A stretch of DNA of 64,000 nucleotides from the NCBI RefSeq assembly GCF_021183825.1, contig NZ_CP089211.1, forward strand, positions 4,632,501 to 4,696,500. The letters run 5' to 3'. The notes beneath the pieces are model-generated. The model did not search any database and had not been told where the DNA came from. It saw only the letters and a program-made list of their open reading frames with translations. The translations under genes and the position numbers were made by a program. Shown here one piece after another: positions 53,101 through 61,133 of the stretch; position 1 is the stretch's first letter, and each line of letters opens with the position of its first letter. The DNA is from Sinomicrobium kalidii (GTDB lineage Bacteria > Bacteroidota > Bacteroidia > Flavobacteriales > Flavobacteriaceae).

Positions 53101-53604
53101 CGGGTGTTCCCAGGTATTTCCATTGACTTCCACTACAAAACCCTGGGCTTCCGCACGGGTTTTGATATCTTCACTGATGTAATGGACCGCTTCGATCTCA
53201 CCGAAGAGCAGGAGCATGTCCCAGCTGTCATATATACTGGTAAAGAATATATCCGCCGGTTCCTGGACCTCGCCTTCCTGGTGGATGTTCTTGTTTCTCA
53301 GGTCACCACTGTGCAGCGAACCGTCCACGGCCACACCGAAAAAGGAATAATTGAGCATGGTGTACTTGGAGTAGTCAATGTTAAGATGTGTGAGTGCACC
53401 GGCCGAAGGCACCCCGGCTGATGAGCTTTTCCAGGCATCCCAGTTGGTGATATAACCTATGATCTCTTTCTGATGATCGGCCGTAGTGGCATTTCCGCCT
53501 GTGTTTACCTGTGCACGAACGGATAGGGCATTAACGAATGTAAAACATACGACAAGAGGGGTGACCCACTTCCGGAGAAGAGGCTTGAGTAGGTGTGATT
53601 TCAT
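50158..53604 (-). CDS. Secreted chitinase with two GH18 domains, CBM5 and T9SS signal
   Basis: 1148 aa. Signal to about residue 31 (RAQ). First GH18 about 45-500, catalytic DGIDLDWE (239-246, Glu246 acid); Ig-like module about 520-605; second GH18 about 612-895 with DGVDIDWE (719-726, Glu726); second Ig-like module about 905-1000; CBM5/12 (about 1005-1055, WDAGTTYVADDQVSHNGGLYRAKWW); T9SS C-terminal domain about 1070-1148 (VLYPNPFSGTATLDVD). The plan is that of F. johnsoniae ChiA, a T9SS-secreted processive double chitinase. With the GH64-GH16 gene downstream it would attack fungal walls or chitin-glucan matrices. Confidence 0.95.
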   Translation of the reverse strand: MKSHLLKPLLRKWVTPLVVCFTFVNALSVRAQVNTGGNATTADHQKEIIGYITNWDAWKSSSAGVPSAGALTHLNIDYSKYTMLNYSFFGVAVDGSLHSGDLRNKNIHQEGEVQEPADIFFTSIYDSWDMLLLFGEIEAVHYISEDIKTRAEAQGFVVEVNGNTWEHPDWGLSGTLPLPLHKEDGAPGVLELAHQNDVKVMASIGGWSMCKHFPEMAADPQKRATFIADCQKLINAGFDGIDLDWEYPGPYAGMNFTGSEADFGNFLTLVQELRAAIGPDKLITAAFSAAPEKIQGFDWPALAAVMDYFNFMTYDFNGGWSDIAGHNSPLYAYDGAEAPDFNWQSTLDALTAMGVPKNKINFGMPFYGRGVVTDGSAGLNVTTKKRNETVQPDGPVVTAADFVNWPRDVYDGTPNHFYIKQQAINTGGWTRHWDDQAKVPYLTKDNYFLSYDDEESIALKSQFIVDNNLGGAIVWTVFGDLEFDGTSENFGNKLKRWSSMASPLINTVNEAFAGDGSTLPSARITSPEDGTVFDAGENITIEASASGGTITGVEFFNGEDKLGEDTEAPYSFTWNNVPEGSYNIKVIATGDSGNTATSESIAISVKAASACPDNFRIVGYMPSWQGTAAEIQYDKLTHIIYAFINPRASGDGSLTAIENPGKLQQIVSGAHANGVKVMIAVGGWTDLNNPGFETLAASATARQNFADNLLALVNQYNLDGVDIDWEYPREGNQPQNYAAMMQKLGEVMHNNGKLLTAAVAAVGYYADGILPEVFPHVDFLNLMAYDGGSGATHSPYSYAVETLDYWLGKGLPASKAVLGVPFYARPSWSSYRQLVTNGADPYSDTYNGDYYNGITTIRQKTRLAADRASGIMIWELSHDTNDNISISLLNAIHDEAPGDCQDNGAPSVSLTNPPNGSTLTTGEAVTLTATASDDGSITEVVFEVNGQTLTASGSGTYTASWTPPADGNYTIKVTATDNDGNTGNAQVTVTAASVSGCSAPAWDAGTTYVADDQVSHNGGLYRAKWWTLNEDPETHSGEWDVWEYLGPCNGTTAAKISSTNTSGMSGAVLYPNPFSGTATLDVDITENGRTEILLYNRTGRLVKRLHDEFLQKGKHQFTINGSRLAPGIYFLKIRSNREKPRTIPVIKH

Positions 53605-53931
53605 GATTTAAGGGTATTTGTGTTTCGATATATAATAATTTTATAGCAAATTCTTACAGTTAAAAGCATTAAAAAGTTACAAATAAATATGCTAATCGTG
53701 CAATTTTTTTAGCTGAACTACATCAAATTATAGCTAAACGGGGTATATTTATACACAAGGCACATTCAATAAATTGTAAATTAGTGTATTGTGTTTTTAA
53801 TGTGCTCGACCATCATTATCGGAAGAGAACGCCGAAAGTGTTTTAAGGTTTTGAAAACCAGTCGTAATATCTGGAATTATATATACATGAAAGTACAGGA
53901 CAGTGCTTGTTATACAATACCCTAATTTTGT
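53605..53931. promoter_or_regulatory. Divergent promoter region
   Basis: AT-rich (about 30% GC), gene-free, separating the chitinase (leftward) from the glycan operon (rightward). A TAATTTTG box (53923-53930) directly abuts the ATG at 53932; if it is a real -7 box the start must be downstream, for example TTG at 53956. Confidence 0.5.
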
Positions 53932-55848
53932 ATGTGTACAAAATACATTATTACGTTGAGGTATTCTGATTTTACATATGGGCTGTATATCCTGCTGATT
54001 TCATCCCTGTTACCACTTACTGCAATTGGTCAGGCAAAAATATGGGTGTCTGTTTCCGGGGACGACAATGCTCCGGGAACCGCAGAAGCCCCGGTTGCTA
54101 CGGTACATACGGCCGTAAGAAAAGCACGGGAATTGAGAAGGTTGTCCGATCCGAACGTAAGGAAAGGGATAGCTATTGTAGTAAGGGACGGAAAATATGT
54201 TTTTGACGAACCTTTGCTCATCCATCCTGAAGATTCCGGTACCGAAGAAGGACCTACAACTGTTGTAGCGGCCCCGGGAGCATCCCCGGTGTTCTCGGGA
54301 GGGATACAAGTAAACGGATGGCAAAAGCTTTCCGGTAAAATAAAACGGATACCCGAAAAGGCACAGGGCAAACTCTGGGTAACGGATATTCCTACCCGCT
54401 GGGGACAACAGCTCGATTTCCGGCAACTTTGGGTAAACGGTAAGAAAGCGAGAAGGGCCTCGAATTTCCACCCTACCGGGCTGGACAGGATACTTTCTGT
54501 AGATAAAGACAAGGAGGAAATGTGGATCCCGGCGCCCCGGGAAAAATTTGCGGATACGGACAGACTGGAATTTGTAATACACCAATGGTGGGCCATAGCG
54601 AATCTCAGGATTAAATCGCTGAAAGTTGCGGGAGACAGTGCGAGGGTAACATTTTACCAACCCGAAAGCCGTATAGAATTCGAACATCCCTGGCCGGCCC
54701 CTTTTATCGATGAAAAGAACGAATACAACGGGAACTCCGCCTTTTATTTCACCGGAGTTCCCGAACTGCTCGACGAACCGGGGGAATGGTGTCTGGACAA
54801 AAAAGCGGGCAAGCTGTACTACTGGCCGGGAAAGGGAGAAAACATGCAGGATGCCCAAATTTTTGCCCCGTTTATGCAATCGATTACTAAAATTACGGGT
54901 ACGCCAGACCGCCCCGTATCACATATCGGTTTTAAAGGGATAACCTTTGCGCATACCACCTGGTTACGGCCTTCAGAAAAGGGGCATGTTCCCCTGCAGG
55001 CCGGGTTTTATATTCTCGATGCCTATAAGCTGGAAAAACCGGGAACCCCGGACAAGGCCGCCCTGGAAAACCAGGCCTGGATCGGGCGGCAACCTGCCGG
55101 GATGGAAGTGCGGTATGCCCGTAACATTACGGTAGAACGGTGTCGTTTTACCCATATGGCCGCTACCGGGATCGATCTTGTTACGGGAGTAAGCCATAGC
55201 CGGATAGAAGGCAATGTATTCCGCGATATCGGCGGAACGGGGATACAGGCTGGCTTTTTCGGGGATGCCGGTTTTGAGGCCCACCTGCCTTATAACCCTT
55301 CCGGTCGCCGCGAACTTGTTCGCCATATACGGATAGCCAACAATCTGGTCGCCGATGCCACCAACGAAGACTGGGGCTGTGTGGGGATCAGCGTGGGTTA
55401 CGCACAGGATGTTGCCATAGTGCACAACGAGATCAGGGATGTCAATTATTCCGGGATATGTGTGGGCTGGGGATGGACAAAAACCGTAAATGCATCCAGG
55501 AACAACCTGGTGCATGCGAACAGGATACACCGTTTTGCCAGGCAAATGTACGATGTGGGAGGCGTATACACCCTGTCGGCCCAGCCCGATACGGAGATCA
55601 GTGAGAATGCGATTTACGATTTAATGAAAGCCCCCTATGCCCATATACCGGACCATTACCAGTATATCTACCTGGACGAAGGCTCGTCCTATATCAGGAT
55701 AAAAGACAACTGGACGGAAAAGGACAAGTTCTTTTCCAACACCCCCGGCCCCGGCAACGAGTGGAAGAACAACGGCCCGGACGTATCCGGAGAGATCCGC
55801 GAAAAAGCAGGTATAGAACTGGCCTTCCGTGACATCCTAAAAGAATAA
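53932..55848 (+). CDS. Right-handed parallel beta-helix protein, GH141-like
   Basis: 638 aa (or about 630 if a TTG eight codons on is used). Signal region ILLISSLLPLTAIGQ. N-terminal AKIWVSVSGDDNAPGTAEAPVATVHTAVRKAR is the typical start of beta-helix carbohydrate enzymes; coils continue (NITVERCRFTHMAATGIDLVTG, HIRIANNLVADATNEDW, DVAIVHNEIRDVNYSGICVGWGW). Overall it agrees with GH141 (alpha-L-fucosidase of rhamnogalacturonan II, and xylanase members). The catalytic residues cannot be named safely. First gene of the rightward glycan operon. Confidence 0.8.
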   Translation: MCTKYIITLRYSDFTYGLYILLISSLLPLTAIGQAKIWVSVSGDDNAPGTAEAPVATVHTAVRKARELRRLSDPNVRKGIAIVVRDGKYVFDEPLLIHPEDSGTEEGPTTVVAAPGASPVFSGGIQVNGWQKLSGKIKRIPEKAQGKLWVTDIPTRWGQQLDFRQLWVNGKKARRASNFHPTGLDRILSVDKDKEEMWIPAPREKFADTDRLEFVIHQWWAIANLRIKSLKVAGDSARVTFYQPESRIEFEHPWPAPFIDEKNEYNGNSAFYFTGVPELLDEPGEWCLDKKAGKLYYWPGKGENMQDAQIFAPFMQSITKITGTPDRPVSHIGFKGITFAHTTWLRPSEKGHVPLQAGFYILDAYKLEKPGTPDKAALENQAWIGRQPAGMEVRYARNITVERCRFTHMAATGIDLVTGVSHSRIEGNVFRDIGGTGIQAGFFGDAGFEAHLPYNPSGRRELVRHIRIANNLVADATNEDWGCVGISVGYAQDVAIVHNEIRDVNYSGICVGWGWTKTVNASRNNLVHANRIHRFARQMYDVGGVYTLSAQPDTEISENAIYDLMKAPYAHIPDHYQYIYLDEGSSYIRIKDNWTEKDKFFSNTPGPGNEWKNNGPDVSGEIREKAGIELAFRDILKE

Positions 55849-55868
55849 ACACAGTTAAAAAGATAAAT

Positions 55869-55913
55869 TTTCTCCCCTTGAGGGGAGATGCCGCAGGCAG
55901 AGGGGTGTCCCCC
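55869..55913. repeat. Interspersed repeat element (TCTCCCCTTGAGGGGAGA type)
   Basis: Palindrome TCTCCCC-TTGA-GGGGAGA (55871-55888) followed by TGCCGCAGGCAGAGGGGTGT. Similar elements are spread through Bacteroidota genomes between genes. It fills the gap between the beta-helix gene and the Gfo/Idh gene. Confidence 0.6.
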
Positions 55914-55996
55914 GGAAAGAAAAAACAAACCCGCAGATAAAAAAACGATAAAAAAGACGTCACCCGAAAAACAACACAAACCAACCTGTAAACACA

Positions 55997-57085
55997 ATGA
56001 CAAATAACAAAAAATTAAAACTCGGCATACTCGGGCTCGGAGAAGGACGCAGCACCATGCATGCCGCCTTGTCAAGTGCTGAAATAGAATTAATACAGGT
56101 GTGTGATCTGAACCCGGACCTGTGCAGGCAAAGATCGGAAGAACTCGGTTTCGGCAATTATACCACGGACTACGACGCGATGCTCAGCAATCCGGAAATA
56201 GAAGCCATAGCCATTTATACCCCCGATCATTTGCATGCCACACATATAAAAATGGCCATGGAAGCCGGAAAGCACGTAGTGTGTACAAAACCCCTGCTCG
56301 ACGACCTGCAAGATGCTGCCGGATTGTTAAAACTTCAACAAGAAAAAGGACTGAAACTGTTTGTAGGACAAAGCAGCCGTTTTTTCGAACCCATGAAAAG
56401 GCAGCGCAAGGATTATGATGAAGGACTTATCGGTAAACTCACCACCGTAGAAGCCTATTACCATGCCGACCATCGCTGGTTTTTGTCCAAACCCTGGGCA
56501 CTGGAACCGTCGTTTAAGTGGCTCTATGGCGGTCTTAGTCACCCTGTGGATTTTATACGCTGGTATCTTCCCGACATAGAAGAAGTTATGGGGTACGGTA
56601 TGTTAAGCGCCAACGGAAAAAGAGGCGGGTTAAAAAATCCGGATACCATGCATTTTGTATTTCGTGCTGCAGACGGACGGATCGCCCGGGTGTCCGGGGC
56701 GTATACAGGCCCCGTTCAGCCGGTGACAAGGGACAGTGAAATGAGTTGTATCCTGCGTGGAACCGAAGGCTGTAGCCAGGGCGATTATATGGACCTGCGT
56801 TACGCGATAACCGACAGGGAAGGAGAAGAACGTATCATCACCTGGGAACACAAACTGAAGTATTATTTCCCTTTTGAAGGTAAGAGCCACCACGCAGGTG
56901 AATACCGCAACTATCTTGAATATTTTACCCGCTGCATCCGGGAGGACCGCCCTGCCTATCCCGATTTAAGAGAAGGAATAGGCACCGTAGCCCTGCTGAA
57001 AGCCATGGAACGATCCCTGCAAACCGGAAAACCCGAAAAAGTAAAAATCATACTGAAAGAATACGGCTTGGAAGAAAAAGACTAA
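55997..57085 (+). CDS. Gfo/Idh/MocA family oxidoreductase
   Basis: 362 aa, no signal peptide, cytoplasmic. NAD(P)-binding start KLKLGILGLGEGRSTMH (the GxGxxG motif is altered to GLGEGR), CTKPLLDDL with the conserved Lys of the EKP-type motif, and GGLSHPVDFIRW with the expected His. Acts on a sugar or sugar acid released from the glycan; substrate not predictable. Second in the operon, before the symporter. Confidence 0.9.
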   Translation: MTNNKKLKLGILGLGEGRSTMHAALSSAEIELIQVCDLNPDLCRQRSEELGFGNYTTDYDAMLSNPEIEAIAIYTPDHLHATHIKMAMEAGKHVVCTKPLLDDLQDAAGLLKLQQEKGLKLFVGQSSRFFEPMKRQRKDYDEGLIGKLTTVEAYYHADHRWFLSKPWALEPSFKWLYGGLSHPVDFIRWYLPDIEEVMGYGMLSANGKRGGLKNPDTMHFVFRAADGRIARVSGAYTGPVQPVTRDSEMSCILRGTEGCSQGDYMDLRYAITDREGEERIITWEHKLKYYFPFEGKSHHAGEYRNYLEYFTRCIREDRPAYPDLREGIGTVALLKAMERSLQTGKPEKVKIILKEYGLEEKD

Positions 57086-57095
57086 TGATCTCCTG

Positions 57096-57179
57096 CCCCC
57101 CTGTGTCCCCCCTAAAGGAGGGAACCATAGGTCCTTTTAATAGCGATAAAGTTCCCCCTTTAGGGGGGACACAGGGGGG
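57096..57179. repeat. Large inverted repeat between the oxidoreductase and symporter genes
   Basis: CCCCCCTGTGTCCCCCCTAA (57096-57115) with its inverse near TTAGGGGGGACACAGGGGGG (57160-57179), continued by AAGG...CCTTTT stems. Long G/C stem, no strong T-run. Second interspersed element of this operon. Confidence 0.75.
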
Positions 57180-57254
57180 TAACAGGGAAGATGAAAAAAA
57201 CTTAAACAAAAAACCCGAAATCGGCAACCGAAAAACCTGCAAACCGACCAGATC

Positions 57255-58838
57255 ATGAAAATTTACGACAAACTACAACCCCTGGATTTCACTGTAGTAG
57301 GCCTCTACCTCCTGGTAGTTATCGGTATCGGTGCCTGGGTGAGTTTCCGGAAAAGACCCGGTGCGGGCGAGAATATGTTCCTCGCCGGCAATTCCCTGCG
57401 GTGGCCGGGTATCGGTTTTACGATGTGGGGCACCAATGTAGGGCCTTCCATGCTTATTGCATCGGCCAGTATCGGGTTTACTACCGGGGTGGTGGCCGGG
57501 AATTTTGCCTGGTATGCCTTCGTGTTCATCTTTCTGCTCGCCGCTGTTTTTGCCCCGCGTTATCTCGGGGCAGGAACGCAGACACTGCCGGGTTATATGG
57601 GACAGAAGTTTGGCGATTCTACCCGGAATATCTTAGCCTGGTATACCTTGATCACCATTCTGGTCAGTTGGTTGTCGCTCACCCTTTTTGCCGGGGGGAT
57701 ACTCATCCGGCAGATACTGGGGCTTCCCATGTTAGTGTCCATTATGGTACTGCTGGCCATTGCCGCTTTTTTTACCATTGCAGGCGGACTGAAAACCATT
57801 GCCTATACCAACGTGTTCCAGATGATACTGCTTATTCTCGTGTCACTGGCCTTAACATTGACCGGACTGGATAAGGCCGGAGGCATCAGTACCCTGAAAA
57901 CCGCAACACCCGCGGAATACTGGAACCTTTTCCTGCCTTCGGATAATGAAGCGTATCCCTGGCCGGCCATTTTACTGGGCTATCCCGTAATGGGCGTATG
58001 GTTCTGGTGTACGGACCAGTCGATGGTACAGTCCGTTTTAGGGGCGAAAAACCTGAAACAGGGACAACTGGGGGCCAATTTTACCGGGTGGCTCAAAATA
58101 CTCGACGTACCGTTGTTTATCCTTCCCGGGATACTCTGCTATGTGCTTTTCCCGTCACTGGATGACCCGGACAAAGCTTATATGACCATGGTTACGGAAC
58201 TCTTCCCCCCGGGGATGCAGGGCCTGGTCATGGCAGTACTTATCGCGGCTTTGGTAAGCACGGTAGACTCGGCCCTGAATGCACTCAGCACCGTATTCAC
58301 CATGGATATCTATGTAAAGAAATACAAATCGGATGCAGGCAGGAAGGAGATCAGGAAAACAGGACACCGGGTCACCCTTGCCGGGGCGGCCGTTGCCGTT
58401 TTTATTACGCTGGCCATAGACAGCATCAAAGGATTGAACCTCTTTGATGTTTTCCAGTCCGTACTCGGGTTTATAGCCCCGCCCATGACCACCGTGTTCC
58501 TGTTTGGCGTATTGTGGAAAAGGACCACGGCAAAAGCTGTCAATACGGTGCTTATATGGGGAACAGCCCTGAGCATGGGGACCGGGATCTTTTACCTGTG
58601 GGTATTCCCCGCGGAAGGCCATGGTTTCTGGCCGCATTTCCTGTTGTTGTCGTTTTACCTTTTTATCCTTCTGTCCGTATTGATCGTGGGAATCTCCCTC
58701 GCTACCGGGAAGAAAGAAGAAATAGGCAAAGAAGAGGAAAAAACAATCCCCCCGATACGGGGCAAAGTAAAATGGCTATGGGGCATCCTGGCGCTTGTCA
58801 TGATAATCCTGTACCTTTTGTTCAACGGTAATGAATAA
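57255..58838 (+). CDS. Sodium:solute symporter (SSS/SGLT family)
   Basis: 527 aa with 13-14 membrane helices. First helix LDFTVVGLYLLVVIGIGAWVSF, then MFLAGNSLRWPGIGFTMWGTNVGPSMLIA, typical for the sodium-glucose transporter group. GMQGLVMAVLIAALVSTVDSALNALSTVF holds the Ser-rich Na+ site helix 8. Imports the monosaccharide or oligosaccharide produced by the periplasmic enzymes of this operon across the inner membrane. Confidence 0.92.
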   Translation: MKIYDKLQPLDFTVVGLYLLVVIGIGAWVSFRKRPGAGENMFLAGNSLRWPGIGFTMWGTNVGPSMLIASASIGFTTGVVAGNFAWYAFVFIFLLAAVFAPRYLGAGTQTLPGYMGQKFGDSTRNILAWYTLITILVSWLSLTLFAGGILIRQILGLPMLVSIMVLLAIAAFFTIAGGLKTIAYTNVFQMILLILVSLALTLTGLDKAGGISTLKTATPAEYWNLFLPSDNEAYPWPAILLGYPVMGVWFWCTDQSMVQSVLGAKNLKQGQLGANFTGWLKILDVPLFILPGILCYVLFPSLDDPDKAYMTMVTELFPPGMQGLVMAVLIAALVSTVDSALNALSTVFTMDIYVKKYKSDAGRKEIRKTGHRVTLAGAAVAVFITLAIDSIKGLNLFDVFQSVLGFIAPPMTTVFLFGVLWKRTTAKAVNTVLIWGTALSMGTGIFYLWVFPAEGHGFWPHFLLLSFYLFILLSVLIVGISLATGKKEEIGKEEEKTIPPIRGKVKWLWGILALVMIILYLLFNGNE

Positions 58839-58849
58839 AGATAAATATT

Positions 58850-58912
58850 GTCCCCCTTGAGGCGATGTGCTGAGCGTAGTCGAAGTAGGGGACCAAGGGG
58901 AGTGTCCCCCCA
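58850..58912. repeat. Interspersed repeat element (CCCCCTTGAGG...GTGTCCCCCC)
   Basis: Third element of the operon, in the 95-bp gap before the GH78 gene. It includes CTGAGCGTAGTCGAAGT, a word frequent in Bacteroidota intergenic repeats. Confidence 0.6.
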
Positions 58913-58933
58913 AAAAAATAAACCCAAAAAATT

Positions 58934-61129
58934 ATGACCAACAAAAAAACATACATCCTCCTCATCCTTATGATCCTCCCGATCATATCGCAGCTCCCTC
59001 AGGCCCATGCCCGGGAAAACCACCCCGGACCCACCTGGATATGGTACCCCGGCGATTACGAAATATGGCTCAGCAACAAGATGCAGGCCCGCAGAACCGA
59101 AAGGGGCGCATTTTTCCCGCCTTTATGGCGGTATTACAGCCCGTATGCACTGGTCACGTTCAATAAGGAATTTTCTGTTCCGGAAACCGATACCGTAATG
59201 ATCAGGGCCGAAGGAGAATGCAAGATCCAGCTTGACGGAAAAATGTATTCCGGCGATCCGGAAAAAATGACCATCCCGCCGGGAGAACACAGCATTACGA
59301 TTAAGGTGTACAACCAGGAAAAGACCCCGGCATTGTTTGTGGAAGGGCAATACCTGAAGAGTGATCCTTCCTGGAAGGTCACTTTCGAGGACAAGGAATG
59401 GATAGACGAGTCCGGCCGGGCTTCCGGGCAGTCGGGTACCGAATGGCAACAGGTCGGAAGCTGGGATTTCAACACTGCCGAAACCCTGCCTTCCGGATTC
59501 CGGCTCGCAACCCAACCGCAGTACACCGTTGCCGTACAGGAGGAAGGCGCCGGGTTTATTGCGGATTTCGGAAAGGAAACCTTCGGGTATATGAGGCTTC
59601 ACGGCCTGAAGGGAAAAGGAAAAGTAAAACTGTACTACGGAGAGTCGGAAGAAGAAGCCAGGTCCGCAGAAGCCTGTGAAACCCTCGATGAAGTTGGATT
59701 TAACGGCAAACAGCCGGAAGTGTATACACTCAAGAACTCCAAAGCATTCCGCTATGTACAGGTACGTACCGAAGGAGGTATAGAACTCGACTCCGTATCC
59801 ATGCAGTACGAATACCTGCCGCTGGAATACCGGGGCGAGTTTCAAAGTTCGGACGATCTCCTGAATAAAATATGGGACGTATCGGCCTATACCATGCACC
59901 TGACTACCCGTGAATTTTTTATCGACGGCATTAAGCGCGACCGCTGGATATGGTCCGGCGATGCCTACCAGAGTTACCTGATGAACTATTACCTGTTCTT
60001 CGACAACCCGTCGGTAAAACGGACCCTCTTCGCCCTGCGGGGAAAAGACCCGGTAAACAGCCATATCAACACCATCATGGACTATTCCTTTTACTGGTTC
60101 CTGGGAGTGTATGACTATTATCGCTATTCCGGTGACAAGGCGTTTATCCGCCAGGTATACCCGAGGATGGTCAGCCTGATGGATTTTTGCCTCGAAAGGC
60201 GGAATGATAACAACATGATGGAAGGTCTGCCCGGCGACTGGGTGTTCATAGACTGGGCCGACGGACTGAGCAAGAAAGGCGAAGTGAGTTTTGAACAGTT
60301 ATTGCTGGCGCGAAGCCTGGAAACCATGTCGTTGTGTGCTGGGATCATGGACGATGCCGATGCTTCTTCCCGCTACAAAAAACTCGCTGCCGAATTAAAA
60401 GACGATATTTTCAGGGCATTCTGGTCCGAAGAAAAACAGGCCTTCCTGCACAATCGTGTCGATGGAAAAACGACAGACAAGATAACGCGCTACACCAATA
60501 TGTTCGCCATTTTCTTCGGTTACCTGGACGAGCAGCAGGAACAGGGCGTAAAACAAAACGTACTGCTCAATGACGAAGTACAGCAGATCACCACGCCCTA
60601 TATGCGTTTTTACGAACTCGAAGCCCTTTGCGAAATGGGCGAACAGGAATACGTACTGGACGAGATACGCGACTACTGGGGCGGCATGCTCGAACTCGGC
60701 GCCACTTCATTCTGGGAAAAATACGATCCGCAGGAGAAAGGCGCAGACCAGCTTGCCATGTACGGACGCCCTTTCGGAAAGAGCCTCTGCCATGCCTGGG
60801 GGGCAAGCCCGGTTTACCTGTTCGGAAAATATTACCTCGGCGTAAAACCCACTTCCCCGGGATATGCCACCTATGAAGTGAGGCCGGAGCTCGGCGGACT
60901 GAAATGGATGGAAGGAAAAGTCCCGGCCCCCGAAGGGGAAATAACGGTGTATTGCAGCCGGAATGAAATACGCGTAACCGGGGCCGGAGGTAAAGGAACA
61001 CTGGTCTTTAAAAGCAGGAACGTCCCGGAATGCAGGGGAGCAAAACCCGTAAAAACGGGGGACCATATTTACCAGCTGACAATAGCCCCTGGAAAGACAT
61101 ACCGGGTAAAATACAAACACTTAAAGTAA
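58934..61129 (+). CDS. GH78 family alpha-L-rhamnosidase-like protein
   Basis: 731 aa with signal peptide (ILLILMILPIISQLPQAHA). N-terminal beta-sandwich modules (to about 295), then the (alpha/alpha)6 barrel from about 305: FFIDGIKRDRWIWSGDAYQ is the GH78 motif with the catalytic acid region, WADGLSKKGEVSFEQLLLARSLE and GATSFWEKYDP contain further active-site acids; C-terminal beta domain about 645-731. Removes alpha-L-rhamnose from glycans such as pectin rhamnogalacturonans, ulvan or glycosides. It is followed after 4 bp by the GH2 gene. Confidence 0.88.
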   Translation: MTNKKTYILLILMILPIISQLPQAHARENHPGPTWIWYPGDYEIWLSNKMQARRTERGAFFPPLWRYYSPYALVTFNKEFSVPETDTVMIRAEGECKIQLDGKMYSGDPEKMTIPPGEHSITIKVYNQEKTPALFVEGQYLKSDPSWKVTFEDKEWIDESGRASGQSGTEWQQVGSWDFNTAETLPSGFRLATQPQYTVAVQEEGAGFIADFGKETFGYMRLHGLKGKGKVKLYYGESEEEARSAEACETLDEVGFNGKQPEVYTLKNSKAFRYVQVRTEGGIELDSVSMQYEYLPLEYRGEFQSSDDLLNKIWDVSAYTMHLTTREFFIDGIKRDRWIWSGDAYQSYLMNYYLFFDNPSVKRTLFALRGKDPVNSHINTIMDYSFYWFLGVYDYYRYSGDKAFIRQVYPRMVSLMDFCLERRNDNNMMEGLPGDWVFIDWADGLSKKGEVSFEQLLLARSLETMSLCAGIMDDADASSRYKKLAAELKDDIFRAFWSEEKQAFLHNRVDGKTTDKITRYTNMFAIFFGYLDEQQEQGVKQNVLLNDEVQQITTPYMRFYELEALCEMGEQEYVLDEIRDYWGGMLELGATSFWEKYDPQEKGADQLAMYGRPFGKSLCHAWGASPVYLFGKYYLGVKPTSPGYATYEVRPELGGLKWMEGKVPAPEGEITVYCSRNEIRVTGAGGKGTLVFKSRNVPECRGAKPVKTGDHIYQLTIAPGKTYRVKYKHLK

Positions 61130-61133
61130 TGAT

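Noticed and set aside
51226..53421. Long plus-strand ORFs (332 and 370 aa) inside the chitinase gene
   Set aside because: Antisense shadows of the GH18 coding sequence; the real gene is certain from its motifs on the minus strand.
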